A DNA stretch of 64,000 bases from NCBI GenBank assembly GCA_032821775.1, contig JAVLRN010000003.1, positions 3,782,001 to 3,846,000 of the forward strand. Direction: 5' to 3'. The translations under genes were made by a program, and so were the position numbers. Numbering within the stretch: position 1 is the first letter of the stretch; every line of letters starts with the position of its first letter. The notes beneath the pieces are model-generated. The model searched no databases and had not been told where the DNA came from. It was given only the letters and a program-made list of their open reading frames with translations. Origin of the DNA: Sanguinoderma infundibulare (lineage: Eukaryota; Basidiomycota; Agaricomycetes; Polyporales; Polyporaceae). Shown here in pieces: positions 9,900-21,361 of this stretch.

Positions 9900-10925
9900 A
9901 TGGTCCTGCTGTACACCACTCTTCGCCCGTCGTCTCGCGCAGTCCCCGCGAGGGCACGTCTTCTCCACGCTTCTTCCATTGTGGCCATCGAGACTCCTCC
10001 AGGTCGCAACCGCCTTCTATCCACATCCAAAGCCAGCATGCCCAAGCATCGACCCAGCGACCCCTACGACCAGGTCGCCCGCGTCGACCAACACATCGTG
10101 AGAGGTGAGAAGTCTCCAAGCCCTCACGACGCCGCCCTTCGTTCGACTGACGAGAAGAATAACCGGACAGGCAACAGCGCGGCAGGAGAGGGCAAGATCG
10201 GCGAGGAAGAGACCACGTCGCCTGGGTTGTTCGCAGCCTTGAAGAGCACACTTGGATTCGGTACGCGCGCCGAAGTGACAATGCGAAACCGCGGAGGCCG
10301 CGTTGGGGTTACGGGCACGGGGGCGCCATTCGCGAACAAGCTGCACGAGGGCCTCCGGCCATACCACTTATCCGCCGGACTTTCTGTATTTCATGAGGTA
10401 TGCGCATACATCCATCGCTTGTCCGGAAGCACGCATCAATGGATATCCCCAGTGGCGCCCGTTCTCGACCGCGATGTCGCGCCGTTCAGGCGACAGAGGC
10501 AAAGCCAAGCACACGGCCGACTCCTACTTCAAGGACGTCGATGATGCCCCTCCTATGTCGGAGAAGACATACCAGGTGGACAGCAGTGCTGTGGGTGAGA
10601 CGGTCCAACGACCTAACGAAACGATAACCGGCGAATACTCTCGCGCGGGCCCAGAAACGAAGGAATACGCGACTGTATGCTCTCTCTTAGATTCACTAAG
10701 GCATAATGCAGACGTAAATCACCCTTCTTCTATGTCCTTTAGGTCAACAATAACGCGAAATACGATGTTCCCCCTTCGACGGGTCCGGAGAAGGACCAGA
10801 AACTGCGCTACGGCAACACCCCACAATACAATGACCCACTTGGTACCGGGAGCAAAGTGCGCAAGCCCGAAGAGGGACCCGAGGCTGTTGGTGCTGGAGG
10901 TCGGAAGCCGGAGGGACGTTCGTAG
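9900..10925 (+). CDS. Conserved hypothetical protein with two presequence-like modules
   Basis: The ATG at 9900 opens a basic, Ser/Arg-rich N-terminus ending in RLLSTSKAS, resembling a mitochondrial targeting sequence. It continues as a hydrophilic protein with PGLFAALKSTLGFG and NRGGRVGVTGTG. A 55-bp intron (GTATGCGC to CCCCAG, about 10396-10450) joins ...LSVFHE in frame to WRPFSTAMSRRSGDRGKAKH, which again looks like a presequence end (FST). It then continues with YFKDVDDAPP, VQRPNETITGEYSRAG, an intron at about 10675-10742, YDVPPSTGPE and KPEEGPEAVGAGGRKPEGRS. The two halves look like related modules. Alternatively they are two adjacent genes, the second starting at 10393. Function is unknown; mitochondrial location is an inference from composition. 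Confidence 0.6.
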
Positions 10926-11251
10926 GACAACATAGGAAGGTAAAGCAACGGTTCAGAATTCATTGCCTGTGTATTTTTACGGATTGTTGGCGCGACAACA
11001 AATGGAAGCACGTTCCATCCACTCGCAGGTTGAACGAGCCCTCGTGCGATCCAACTCTTCCTCACTTTGCATCGCTATCCGGATTTCGGACGCGCTACCG
11101 ACATCGCGTCATCTCAAGGTCTCGTCGATCCTACACCAACCCCCTCCGAGTCTGACGCCAATTTCCTCGTCATTGCCCCTTACTACGCGACTCCTCGCTC
11201 TCCGATATGACCGCGCGCGTGAATGCGACCATCGTGTAGGCAGCACCAAAC

Positions 11252-11632
11252 ATGACCCTCCCCGCCAAGACTTCTTCGTCCGCCAAGGTGCTTCTGGATT
11301 TCTCGAAAACGCTTCGGGACGTGTTCGAGGGCATCCTCGAGCAGCCACTGTTTCTCATCGACGGCGCGTTGCAGAAGCCTCGGGTGACGTTCCTGGGCAC
11401 TACGTCTCCACGCCCCCATATCCTTGTCGTCAGTACCACACAAAAACGCGGTCCCCATCCTGGCCCGGTCGCGTCGAGCACTGCCGGGGTGAGGCCGGTC
11501 CAGAAGCGCAAGAGGCAGCCTGAGGCAGTGTGTATACAGGACCAGACCAAAGCGAACGAAGCTGCGGATCGGCGTAGCGGGAGAACCATTGTCGCATGTC
11601 TATACGAGCGAGAATCACAACGTTTTGAGTAG
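11252..11632 (+). CDS. ORF of unknown function, conserved in both copies of the inverted duplication
   Basis: A 126-codon frame starts MTLPAKTSSSAKVLLDFSKT and ends in RTIVACLYERESQRFE. Copy B (35819-36190, minus) keeps the frame at 123 codons. The copies differ by one 9-bp in-frame deletion and about ten substitutions clustered in codons 30-70, mostly amino-acid changing. The opposite strand is also open across the same stretch in both copies, so frame retention alone is weak evidence of coding. No domain is recognised. It may be a short gene, an exon of one, or the remnant of a longer gene whose tail (ending in NFLVIAPYYATPRSPI at about 11210) lies just upstream. Confidence 0.3.
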   Translation: MTLPAKTSSSAKVLLDFSKTLRDVFEGILEQPLFLIDGALQKPRVTFLGTTSPRPHILVVSTTQKRGPHPGPVASSTAGVRPVQKRKRQPEAVCIQDQTKANEAADRRSGRTIVACLYERESQRFE

Positions 11633-12324
11633 GTTGTACTCACTAGTACAGCACTGCTTGTTCCAAGCTTGTGCTGGCTGGTCGAAGCGCAGCTGTAGGT
11701 TGATTGGCGGCAATGCTGTGTACGTTTGGTCGTGCTGAGTCGCTGCGGCACTACGTTGCAATCCGGTCGCGCGACGATCGCATGTTGAGTGGTGAGTGTA
11801 CGCCTATCCAATACCGTTTTCCCGAACTGACGGAGGGTTCAGACATTCTTTGCTGCGGATTGTTGTTGGAGGTGAGTAGTGCACAGGTCACGCAAGGATG
11901 ATGCGCTATACCCTCAGCCGCAGCCGATCGCGAATTCCTGAGCTGCGTGTGTATCCATGCAACGCCTCTACAAGCGGACACGGAATGAGCGCGTCTGCAA
12001 ACTGTACGTACAAGGGGTTCTACGTCTGGCTCCACGTCTGAACGATATGTATTCTCATCTTTTGCAGGTTTTTGCACTCAAGCCTTCGATTGGTAGTTTC
12101 GGGTGTGCCGACACCCTGAAACGTCCTTGTGCGTACTACGCTTATTCCTAGTCGGGCCCCAACGTTCTGCCGGCGGGCGGAATCGAGATCACGTTTACTG
12201 CGGGCCGTGCATCGTCGAACGCTGCGGACGGCAACGTCGCCGGGACCCAAACGACACCTGGACCGCAACCACACCGTCATGACGCAAGGGTCCCTCGAGA
12301 GCTCGAACTTGGACGCTGTCCGCT

Positions 12325-12331
12325 TATAAAA
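12325..12331 (+). promoter_or_regulatory. TATA box of proline-rich gene A
   Basis: TATAAAA lies 109-115 bp upstream of the ATG at 12440. It is preserved at exactly the same distance in copy B, within a nearly identical upstream region. Confidence 0.75.
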
Positions 12332-12439
12332 GCCAGTGCGCTCGTTCACTCCAACTCCAAACCCCAGTCGTTGCACGACTACCACTTCTTCGAGTCTACA
12401 ACCCGCAATCGTTCAGCAGTAGTTATCCTTCGAGCCAAG

Positions 12440-13425
12440 ATGCGCTCCGCCACCATCTTGTACATCCTTGCGGCGCTCGCGATGAGCGGGTACGGCCTTC
12501 CGGTCGCGGTCGGCGAGAACGCGTAAGTGCTCGTTTGAGTTCGTCTTGTCGGACGCCTCATGCTCACGTATGTTTTGCCAGTGCGCTTGCGGTGGCCGCT
12601 CCCCCTCCGCCTAAGCCCTCGCCTCCCCCTCCGCCGCACGTGGGTCGCGAGGCGGCTCCTCCGCCGCCTAAGCCCTCTCCCCCTCCTCCCCATCCTCCGC
12701 CGCCCCCGCACGCGGTTCGTGAGGCGGCCCCTCCCCCTCCTAAGCCGTCTCCGCCGCCGCCGCCTCCTCCGCATGTGCCTCGTGAGGCTGCTCCTCCGCC
12801 GCCGAAGCCGTCCCCGCCTCCTCCGCCGCCGCCTCATGCGGCCCGCGAGGCTGCTCCGCCCCCGCCTAAGCCCGCTCCTCCTCCGCCTAAGCCCTCTCCT
12901 CCCCCTCCGGCCCCACCGCACGCGGTCCGTGAGGCTGCTCCCCCTCCCCCGAAGCAGGCCCCACCTCCTCCGAAGCCGTCCCCGCCGCCGCCGCCTCCCC
13001 CGCACGTTCCCCGTGAGGCCGCTCCTCCCCCGCCTAAGCCCTCTCCCCCTCCTCCCCATCCTCCGCCGCCCCCGCACGCGGTTCGTGAGGCGGCCCCTCC
13101 CCCGCCCAAACCTTCTCCCCCGCCCCCGCACCCGCCTCCTCCCCACGCGGTGCGTGAGGCGGCTCCTCCTCCGCCGAAGCAATCGCCGCCTCCTCCCCCT
13201 CCTAAGCCTTCCCCGCAGCCGCCTAAGCCCTCTCCTCCGCCGCCGGCCCCGCACGCGGCTCGTGAGGCTGCTCCGCCGCCGCCTAAGCCGGCTCCTCCGC
13301 CCAAGCCGTCTCCTCCCCCGCCGGCTCCTCCTCACGCGGCGCGTGAGGCGGCCCCTCCCCCTCCTAAGCAGGCTCCGCCGCCGCCCAAGCCTTCCCCGCC
13401 CCCTCCCCCGTCGCCTCACTTTTAA
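12440..13425 (+). CDS. Secreted proline-rich repeat protein, copy A
   Basis: Exon 1 (12440-12522) encodes a signal peptide-like start MRSATILYILAALAMSGYG followed by LPVAVGENA. A 59-bp intron (12523-12581) leads to a single large exon. The mature part, about 280 residues, is almost entirely a repeat of the pattern H-[AV]-[VPAG]-R-EAAPPPPK followed by PSPPPPP-type runs. I count ten REAAPPPPK units. Each unit has one Arg immediately before Glu-Ala-Ala and one Lys after PPPP. The protein ends in SPHF. There is no Cys and no other domain; total length is about 308 aa. It could be a cell-wall structural protein of the hydroxyproline-rich kind, or a precursor cut at the regularly spaced basic residues. 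Neither is proven. The CCT/CCG periodicity keeps other frames open, but the signal peptide, intron and TATA box support this one. Confidence 0.8.
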
Positions 13426-13460
13426 TTCAGATTCCTGTTTGTGACGACCTCGCAAGCAGA

Positions 13461-15624
13461 ACCTTCGTGCTTAAGAGGCTCCTTCGTTCTCAGTAGACGG
13501 TTTCAGTATTAGCTTCACGACGGACGTTGCAACCTGCCTATCAGCTAGTCATTTATATCATCAATCAATAGGAAATTCGAATCATCGTTTGGGCCAACGT
13601 TGATTGTTCTTCTCGCTGCGTCTTCAAGTGCGCTTTCGTACATTCGCTGAGCACCTCGTCGTTGTGCAAAGCTGTCCGCGAGAAGTAAACAGCGGAAAAT
13701 TCAGTTGGAGATGGATCCGTCATCGCGCGCGGCGAGCGAGGTTGGCTGGGATGAGGGCGTGATCAAACGAAGAGTGGTCGAAGCGATGGATCGTCTAGCC
13801 CGGCTGTGGATGGTACCGAGATAGACACCGAAGATACGTTTCGACACGCCCAGCTCCGACTCGGCCAACATCCTTTTTCAATTTGCTTCGAGTCGTGTTC
13901 AGCACTCGCCGCTGTCCAACTCTGACGAGACACAATATCCCCATTAACAGTTTGCATTCAGCGACGATCGACATTGGTACAGAGACGTGGGGTACATATG
14001 CGGCAACGACACGAGGCCCATATCTTGAGGCATCCTGGCGTTATATTGGAGATTATGGGCGGTCTCAGCGAATAGGGTCGAAGCGAACAAAAGCACGTCA
14101 TCACGCACAGACTATCGGAAACACCAGTCCATCAGGTATGGTTCCGTGAGTACCAAAAGTATGTCGTCCTCTGGCATCTGCGGTTCGCGGCCATCGGAGG
14201 GTGCTGATGACGGTTCGCCAGGAGTTCGAGAGGGGGCGGGTGGAGGATCTGAGAGTGTTGACACACCAGAGCCAAGACGATCGCCAGAAACAGCATACGG
14301 CCGATATGTGTTTGAGTTGGAGCAGGACACAGCAGATTTGTCTTGAATAGTCGATACCGTGGAAGAAAGCTGTCGTTGCCTTTTGCTTTCGAGGAGGATC
14401 AGGGCCGCTATGGCGGCCTGAACAGCATTCACGGTACGGAATGGAGCGCATACATGTAGTCAAGCACTCACCATCTTGGCGAGCAGGTCAGGGCGATCTA
14501 CACACGAACGGATTTGTGCACGGCTTTCGAAAGTGTGATAACGCTCACCTGTACCTTGCGTCGTACCCTCCGAGTCTCCGCCCTCCGGACTGGACGCCAG
14601 GATGCTCACAGGGGTGGGTGCTTGGCCGCAGATGTCCTCGCGACCACACGCAATCAACCGAATACCGGTGGTAGAAGCAAGGTAGAAGATGCCGGCGCGT
14701 AGAAACGAATTGTCTTGGCTGGCCAGCTAGTAACGTTAAGCACAAGGAGGTGGTCGTGTCGAAAACGTGGTCGACGATCACTAACGGCAAAGCATTTCAT
14801 AAGCGCCCGTGTATGGATGGACGAGCAACGCCAGGAACTCACAAAACCGGCCTCTTGTCGCCCCTCATCCTGTTCCATCCACATAATGATACACGAGCCC
14901 TTCGGTTTCCTCGATGTTCGCCTCAGATAGCAACCAATCCCCCATTCGTTCCAACACGGTCCATACACCTGCCGACAACCATTGACAATAGCCTCCTCGC
15001 GTCCATCATCCTTGCAATCGTCCTCTCATCCCCAAGACCGACGAGGGCAGCTCCTTCCTGTCCTCATCTCAGCAGTTCAATCCCCCGTCCGGGCCATGGT
15101 AGCTCCCCGTACGACGCCGAAGCCGGCGCTGAGTCACTGAGGTGTGTCCCAACCGTCGACGTCTCGTCCGCTCATCATGCCCCCTCTCTCCACACATAAT
15201 TCCAACTCCCCCCGATTGTTCCTTCTGCGCCAAGCAGGCACTTACCATTTGAATTCCACCCTGATCCCACCTCGTCATTGGCCAGTCATTCCTCTGAGGT
15301 ACTATAGTCGTTGTTTCCCAATAGTTCCTCCCGCCAAGTTCGGGAACTTGCGCGATTGTACAAGCATCCCAATTAAATTACACCATACATTCTCTCCTCA
15401 TGACATGTTCAATCCAGCAGCGGCATAAAGCCGCGTGGAGGTTATAACTCAAATCAATATCTATGTAGACAGTATAGTACGGGGTAACAAACTATGCGTA
15501 CAATACCGGACTAGTTGCGATGAAGTAACATAAGCACGCAAATAACTCTAACAAATAACGCTCTTCACGCCTGGTGCGAGCCCGGAAGAACGTCGACAAG
15601 AATCTAGGATCCAAGCCCAAGTCT
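13461..15624. other. Mostly non-coding region with one doubtful minus-strand gene fragment
   Basis: No confident gene was found. The part 13461-14100 and the part 14970-15624 show only short open frames without recognisable motifs. The segment 14112-14730 on the minus strand contains frames that splice together plausibly and is listed separately. Confidence 0.4.
14112..14720 (-). CDS. Possible 3' exons of an unrecognised protein
   Basis: On the minus strand a frame reads SQDNSFLRAGIFYLASTTG and then IRLIACGREDICGQAP. It runs to RPDLLAKM, then a GTGAGT donor at about 14472. After a TTCAG acceptor near 14415 it continues AAIAALILLESKRQRQLSS to a Ser/Pro-rich tail and stop at 14112. The two splice sites and the hydrophobic stretches suggest a real transcript, perhaps of a membrane protein. 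No start codon or upstream exons could be identified and no family is recognised. Confidence 0.3.
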
Positions 15625-18600
15625 CTACGCGTCAGCGCTCCCGCGACCCCTGCGGAACCTCAGGAAGTCGTCGATGAGGTCGTTCATGTCGCCCATGCGC
15701 TTGTCAGTCTCTTCTGGCAGCCACTCGCCGTTGTTCACGCACAGGATCTTCATGCGCTCGTGGTAGTGCAGGTCGGGCAGGAGCTTCGGCGTGATGAGGA
15801 AGTACTGTCCGCTATCAGGCTTGCACGTCACCTCGACGAGCGAGTTGTGTACAGCGCGCTCCGCGCGCTGGTCCATGCCCTGGTTGATCTCGTCGACGAG
15901 CGAGAACGGCGCGCGTGCTTCCTCAGTCAAGCTCATCAAGTATAGGATTGTCGTGAGCGAACGTTCCTAGAGGAGACCGATGATCAGTACTTGTTGGAGA
16001 AAGGAGGAAGAGCGGTGCAAGAAGGACTTACTCCGCCAGACTGTCGTTCACCGGTGAGGAGCTGGAGCTTCTCTTGGTCACGGAACTTGACCATGATGTC
16101 GATTGCCCACTTGTCGTAGTCCTCCTCTTCACGGATTCGAATCTCGCCGGCACATCCGATACGGTCGAATGCTGCAGAGAACTTGTCCCCGATGCTTCCG
16201 ACAAGCTTCTGGAGTTCGGGCTGCCAGTTGTCCTATATAAGGCGAGTTAAGTTAACAACGTTCGAAGTGAAGTAAAGTTTCAGAAACGAACTCTGGCCGC
16301 CCTGATGTTCTTCTCGATCTTGAAGACCTGCTTCTCGCGCTCCTCTATGGTAGAAGAAAGAGTTTCGATCTGTCCATACGTTAGTGCGACTAAATGAAGT
16401 AGTCTACGGGAAAACATACCTCAGCCTTCCGCTTGTTGTACTGCTCGACGACGTTCGCGTTTGTGGCCATGTTCATATTCAGCTCCTCCTGACTCTGCGC
16501 AAGCTCGGCTTCCCACTCGTCCGGGCTCTTACCCGTAATCTCGCCAGCCTGCCGACAAAAATGTCAACAAGACCGAGCTGATACGATCAAGTTGCGGACT
16601 GACCTCCTCCATCACTTGGAACTGGTGTCGGATTTCCTCATCGCACTGGTCGAGCTTCTCCCTGCTAATCTGGAGCTTCTCATGCGACTCCTCCTTGCTC
16701 TTCTTCCACCTCTCGTGGACTACAACGGTGGATTAAATGTGGTTGAAGGTGCAGAGAGGAGCAAAAGAAATTAAACGTACTGTCGAAAAAGACCACCTCT
16801 GCGGCAGCAATCGCGTCGGCTTGCTCCTTGCACTCCGCCTCGAGCGCCTCCTTGTTCGCCTGCACCTGAAGGTGCTCTAGACCCGCCCTTGCCGCTTTCT
16901 CCTGCTCCTTAATGGATTCATGCATGAGGTGCTAAAAAGGCAAGGCACAATGAATGAAGCGCACGTTCAAGAGAGATCGTGATACTACTTACAACATATT
17001 CCCGGAGAATGGTAACACGCTGGCTTGCGAGGGTCAAAAGCTCCTGCCTGAACCGGTCGCGCTCGACGTCGATAGGTTTCGCGTTCAGCGACCTCTCCAA
17101 CTTCGCCCGTTCGTTTCCTGTTTCCGATACCTTCAGCATGATGATAATGCATCCGCAGCGCGTAAGAGGAGACGCTCACGCAGCTTGAGATGAAGGCTCT
17201 GCACCCTCTTCTGTGTGTCCAAGACAACACGTTTACGCTTATCGAGCTCATCCTAACCCGCATACCCCTCATCAGAATAGAACGTTAATGGAGGCACCAA
17301 CGCAACACTCACGTGTCTCTCCTTAAACTTCTTGAACTCGTCCTGGATCTCCTTGTCCTTCTTCGACAGTTCGGTCTCCTCCGCCTCGACGAGCTTGTAG
17401 TTGTGCTGCGCCTCGGAGAGCTGCATGTTCAAGGTGCGCCGAATCTGCGGGTCAACTATGTGCGACACAGTCAGTGTCTGTGCAAACCAAACGATTGAAA
17501 AATGAAGAGATGAGACACTTGCCGCTGGTATGAACAAGGGACCGCGCCTGCGAGATCTCGCTCGTCCTGTTCTGAGGCAGACGCTTGCCGTACTTCGAGC
17601 GGGTGACGTTGTTCAGGACACGGCCGATGATGTAGTTGCACCCGCCCGCACGAGCCGCCATGTCCATCGCCCTGTTCTGGTCTACCCCTTGCGGGTTGCG
17701 CACTGCGATTGCCTAGGTGCGATGCGCATATTCGTCTTCAAAAGGAATTGAAAGGCGAAAGAACTTGAGATTACATACCGTCCGGTGCAACCTAACGTCC
17801 GCACACAAAAACCACTTCAGACCCTCCGGACAATCGATGAAGTCGAGCGCATATCCATCAAAGCCCAACCCCTGCAGCTGGGCTGCGGGTACTGGCGGGG
17901 GCTGCAGCCTGCTCTCATCTCTGGTCTTGAACCACGTATTGATCCGCGCCTTCCTCCCAATCGCCTGCGGCGTGTCCACACAGAGCCTATTCAAGAGCCG
18001 GTAGTCATCATCGCACTGCGCGACGAAAGTGCGTAGCTGCGCGCCCCCGAAGCACGCCTCGACGGCATCCGCGTACTGGCGGTTCGGCACGTTGACACAC
18101 AGGAATGCGGGCTCGAAGATCTCCATCCGGAATTGAGAGCGGTTTTTGCGAAGCCAGTCGACGATGTCGGCTGCGTCAGCATCGAAGCGCCGGAGATACT
18201 CGAGCTTCTGGTGCGCCTGGTTGTCGAGGTGGTGCAGGCTGTGGGGTGGCGGGAAGCCCTGTTAAAGGTCGCTGGTGGGCACATTAGTCGGAGAATGAGG
18301 ACTCACTTGGTGTTGATTTCGTCGATTTTGCGCTTCCAGTTGCTGCTGTCTACAGCGTTAGCGCGTTGCTTGTCTTGCAGCTCGTCGTGCTTGTTGCGGA
18401 CAGCAGCGCTCTCAACATTGAGTCCCCGCTATAGATGTCTTTGATCAGAACACGAGATGCGGGGCAGCACGAGGCCACGAACCACCAGCCTCTGGATCTC
18501 GTCAAGGTCTTCGGTTTCAGGTGGGTCTTTAAGTGCCTTCTCGGTGTCCTCAACGCTCTTCTGGAGCCTCCTGAGTTCCTGCTGGCGCGTCTTCTCGGTG

Positions 18601-20308
18601 CGCTTCAAGTTGTCTAGCTTCTGCTTGATCTCCTCGGTTTTCTCCTCCTAAAGACACGGTCAGCCGTTGATCGTACAGATACCAATGGAGACGACGGAAC
18701 GTACGAGTACGTTGTTCTCGTTCCACTTCTGATTCATGCCGTTGGTCTTGCGACGGGCCAAAGTCTTCTTCTCCTCGCGAGTCCTCTCGCGCTGCTTGAG
18801 CTCCGCTTCCAGTTCCCTGTCTACAACTTCAGTGTCATGTCCTACCGCCGGAGGAAACATAACACACGCACTTCGTCTTCGCCACGAAAGGGGCATTCTT
18901 CGCACGGAGCCGCTTGAGCTTCATACCTGCATCACGCTGCTGAGGCTTGAGCTTTCGGTACCTCTCACGCGCGTCATAATAGTGTCTGAAAGGCACAACG
19001 AGCTCGAGGAGTTCAATCTACGACGGCAGTTCAGTAGCTGATCCACGCTGCGGCCAAGCAAGTGCACGCACCCTTCTCTCAAGCGCACGCCGCTCTTCGT
19101 AACGGCGGACGTCACGTTCTAGGTTTGCGTTTCGCTCCTCCATGGTCTTGAGCTGGTCCTTGTCGGTGTTAACGAGCTAAGGGAAGGAGTCAGAAGAACA
19201 TAAATATGCGGGACGAGATAGAATACGTACGTCTTGCAAGCTCTTCAGGTCCTTGCCGGACTGGATGAGAGTGTCGTGCCACGAAGTCAAGTTCTCGTTA
19301 CCGGCAGCACGCTGGGTCTCCCTCAGCAGCTGCTGGGGTGTCATCCGCGCAAACTCGGCTACCCTGTCCTGTGGCAAGAACGTGCTGTTGACGCGCGAAA
19401 ATGGGTGAGCTATTCATCCAAGAACGTTTCGATACAAACTACGCACCAAAGGTTGCTGACCTGCACGTTCAGCTGGGCCATGCGCTGATTAATATCCTTG
19501 CCGGACGCAGACCGACCGTTCAGCATGAAGGGCGCGGTCTTCGAGTTGGCGTGAAGGTTGCGACGGATAACGAGATTGGATTTGCCCTTCGCGCCCTTCA
19601 GCTCAATCTCTATGTGGCCGTCATCCTTGTCGTTCTTGACGAACGACTTGAGGTCCTGCGCACGACCGAGAACCTGCAAAGCAGTATTCAGCGCGTTAGG
19701 AACCGTCAAACAGCAGCGATCGGTACAGGACCATCGCCACTTACTGACGGCGGGAAGTTGAGACCAAGGCAAATAGCACACGCGATGGAGCTCTTCCCTG
19801 TGCCATTGGGTCCGAAGATCATGTTGAGATACGGGCCTGGGCGGAACTCGACCCAGTCGTAGGTCAAGAAGTTCCTGAGCTGAATGCGAACAATAGAGCC
19901 GGGCACAAAACTGGGTAGCGAAGTAAGCCACCAACGAGCCAAACGAGGCGCATATATGTGGCACACATACCCATCTTCGTCGCGCGGCAGCGTCTGACCA
20001 CGTTTTTCAGACTTGGAGGGGCCGGCGGAAGGGTAGGCATCTCCCTGGGTATTTGCGCGGGCGCGTTTCCTCCCCTTAGGAGACTGTTCCGCGTCTTCAT
20101 CCTCCTCGGGCTCACCCTCCGCGTCGTCGTCCTCGTCCTCCTCCACCGCATTGTCCTTGTCTTCTACTTCATCTGCGTCGTGATGGTCCCTCATAGCAGG
20201 ACGCTTCCCCTTTGTACTGGCCTTGGATGCGCGCGAAATGTTGGCTGAAGGGCCGTTGTTCTCCTTGTGCGAGTCCTCGGAGTCGTGCGACACCGCCCTG
20301 CGGGCCAT
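15625..20308 (-). CDS. SMC5: SMC5, structural maintenance of chromosomes protein 5
   Basis: This is the core ATPase of the SMC5/6 complex, which acts in the nucleus in recombination repair and chromosome segregation. The start ATG at 20308 opens an acidic, disordered N-terminus (for example KDNAVEEDEDDDAEGEPEED). It is followed by GSIVRIQLRNFLTYDWVEF and the Walker A motif GPNGTGKSSIACAICLGL. Next comes LGRAQDLKSFVKND, typical of SMC5. A long central part, split by many short introns, has coiled-coil composition rich in Glu, Lys, Gln and Leu, with a hinge region near 17700-18250. The C-terminal head contains the signature RQSGGERSL, the Walker B segment FSLVDEINQGMD and the block GQYFLITPKLLPDLHYHE, ending in DDFLRFRRGRGSADA. 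Order and size fit the family, and no break was seen. It shares a 265-bp promoter with the divergent ITPase gene. Confidence 0.95.
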
Positions 20309-20573
20309 ATCCTTCGGGCACGGCGACGACGAGTGTGGAGAAAGGTCGGCGATCGTTGGCGTCTAGCAACAGAGAGGGAAGGAGCAAGGTGTCGCCAGAC
20401 GCGTCGCGCGTATGCGAGAGCATTTAGGGCAGGCTCTTTCGCAATTTATCACGTGATGAAACAACATTGACTCGGACGCTTCCGCGATCCGAGGCGATAG
20501 ACGCCCACACACTTAAAATGTCGAAGGCGGACGAGTACCAGGAATTCGTCTGCACCCTTTAAGACCACTCGCG
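20309..20573. promoter_or_regulatory. Shared divergent promoter SMC5 / ITPase
   Basis: Only 265 bp separate the start codons of SMC5 (minus) and the ITPase gene (plus), so both promoters must lie here or overlap. No clear TATA element was identified on either strand. Confidence 0.6.
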
Positions 20574-21361
20574 ATGAAAATCAGTATGTTGCACAAACAT
20601 ATCATGGTCGTGTATGGCTCTGTCCTGAAGGAACGGACAATGATCAGCCTTCGTCACTGGTAACGCCGGTAAACTCCGCGAGGTTCGTCAGATCTTGGGC
20701 AACGCAAACATCGAAGTCGATTCGCAGGAATTAGATAGTAAGTACGGCCACGATTTATAGTCTCGGATGCTGACGGGAAACCCTTGTAGTACCCGAAGTA
20801 CAGGGTTCAACTCAGGAGGTCGCGATCGCTAAGTGTCGCCGCGCTGCTGAGCTTCTCGGCCGCCCTTGCATCACCGAGGACACCGCGCTCTGTTTCAAGG
20901 CCTTAAACGGCCTCCCCGGGCCATACATCAAATATTTTCTCAAGGAACTTGGCCATGATGGTAGTCTCGTCGTTTATCGCCGGTTTGGAAAGTAGTGGCT
21001 AACCATCACTAGGCTTGAATAGACTTCTTGTCGGCTTCGATACCACAGAAGCCTGGGCATTGTGCACCTTCGCCTACAGCGCTGGACCAGGACACGAGCC
21101 AGTCCTCTTCGAGGGCCGTACAGATGGCAAGATCGTCTCGGCGCGTGGGCCTAGTAACTTCGGATGGGATCCGTGCTTCGAGCCCGATGGCACCGGAAAG
21201 ACGTGCGCACCCGCAGCCTCCTAACGGACCCGTGTGACTTGCTGACATACCATTGCAGCTATGCAGAGATGCACTGCGAACAGAAGAACAAGATTTCTCA
21301 TCGCGGACGTGCCTTGGAGAAGCTGGAACAATATCTTCGCACTCTTCCTGCCGAAGAGTGA
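20574..21361 (+). CDS. HAM1: Inosine triphosphate pyrophosphatase (HAM1 family)
   Basis: The enzyme hydrolyses ITP, dITP and XTP to monophosphates, keeping deaminated purines out of nucleic acids. The ATG at 20574 starts a tiny exon (MKI) that splices across 20584-20647 to give [20 protein letters not shown], the classical family start with the SHR/TGN nucleotide-binding motif. Later blocks are [96 protein letters not shown] and [11 protein letters not shown], the last containing the conserved SHR. Four introns are inferred. Length (about 190 aa) and all conserved residues are normal. Confidence 0.95.

Larger units (their letters stand above)
11050..13460. repeat. Inverted duplication, copy A (about 2.4 kb)
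   Basis: This segment is repeated in reverse orientation at about 33935-36385. The match covers an upstream ORF, a roughly 550-bp promoter region that is almost identical, and the whole proline-rich gene. Similarity is highest from about 11,600 to 12,640, lower at 11,360-11,480, and fades at both ends (fragmentary before about 11,100 and after the stop codon at 13,425). No terminal repeats, transposase or target-site duplication were recognised at the borders. Confidence 0.9.

Noticed and set aside
10393..10925. A separate gene starting at ATG 10393
   Set aside because: A good 55-bp intron joins the preceding frame directly to the FST block. The two-gene model stays possible but is less economical.
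12560..13444. Arg/Leu-rich open frames overlapping the proline-rich exon and Gly-rich frames on the opposite strand, in both copies
   Set aside because: They are by-products of the CCN/CCT periodicity. Only the proline frame has a signal peptide, a proper intron and a TATA box.
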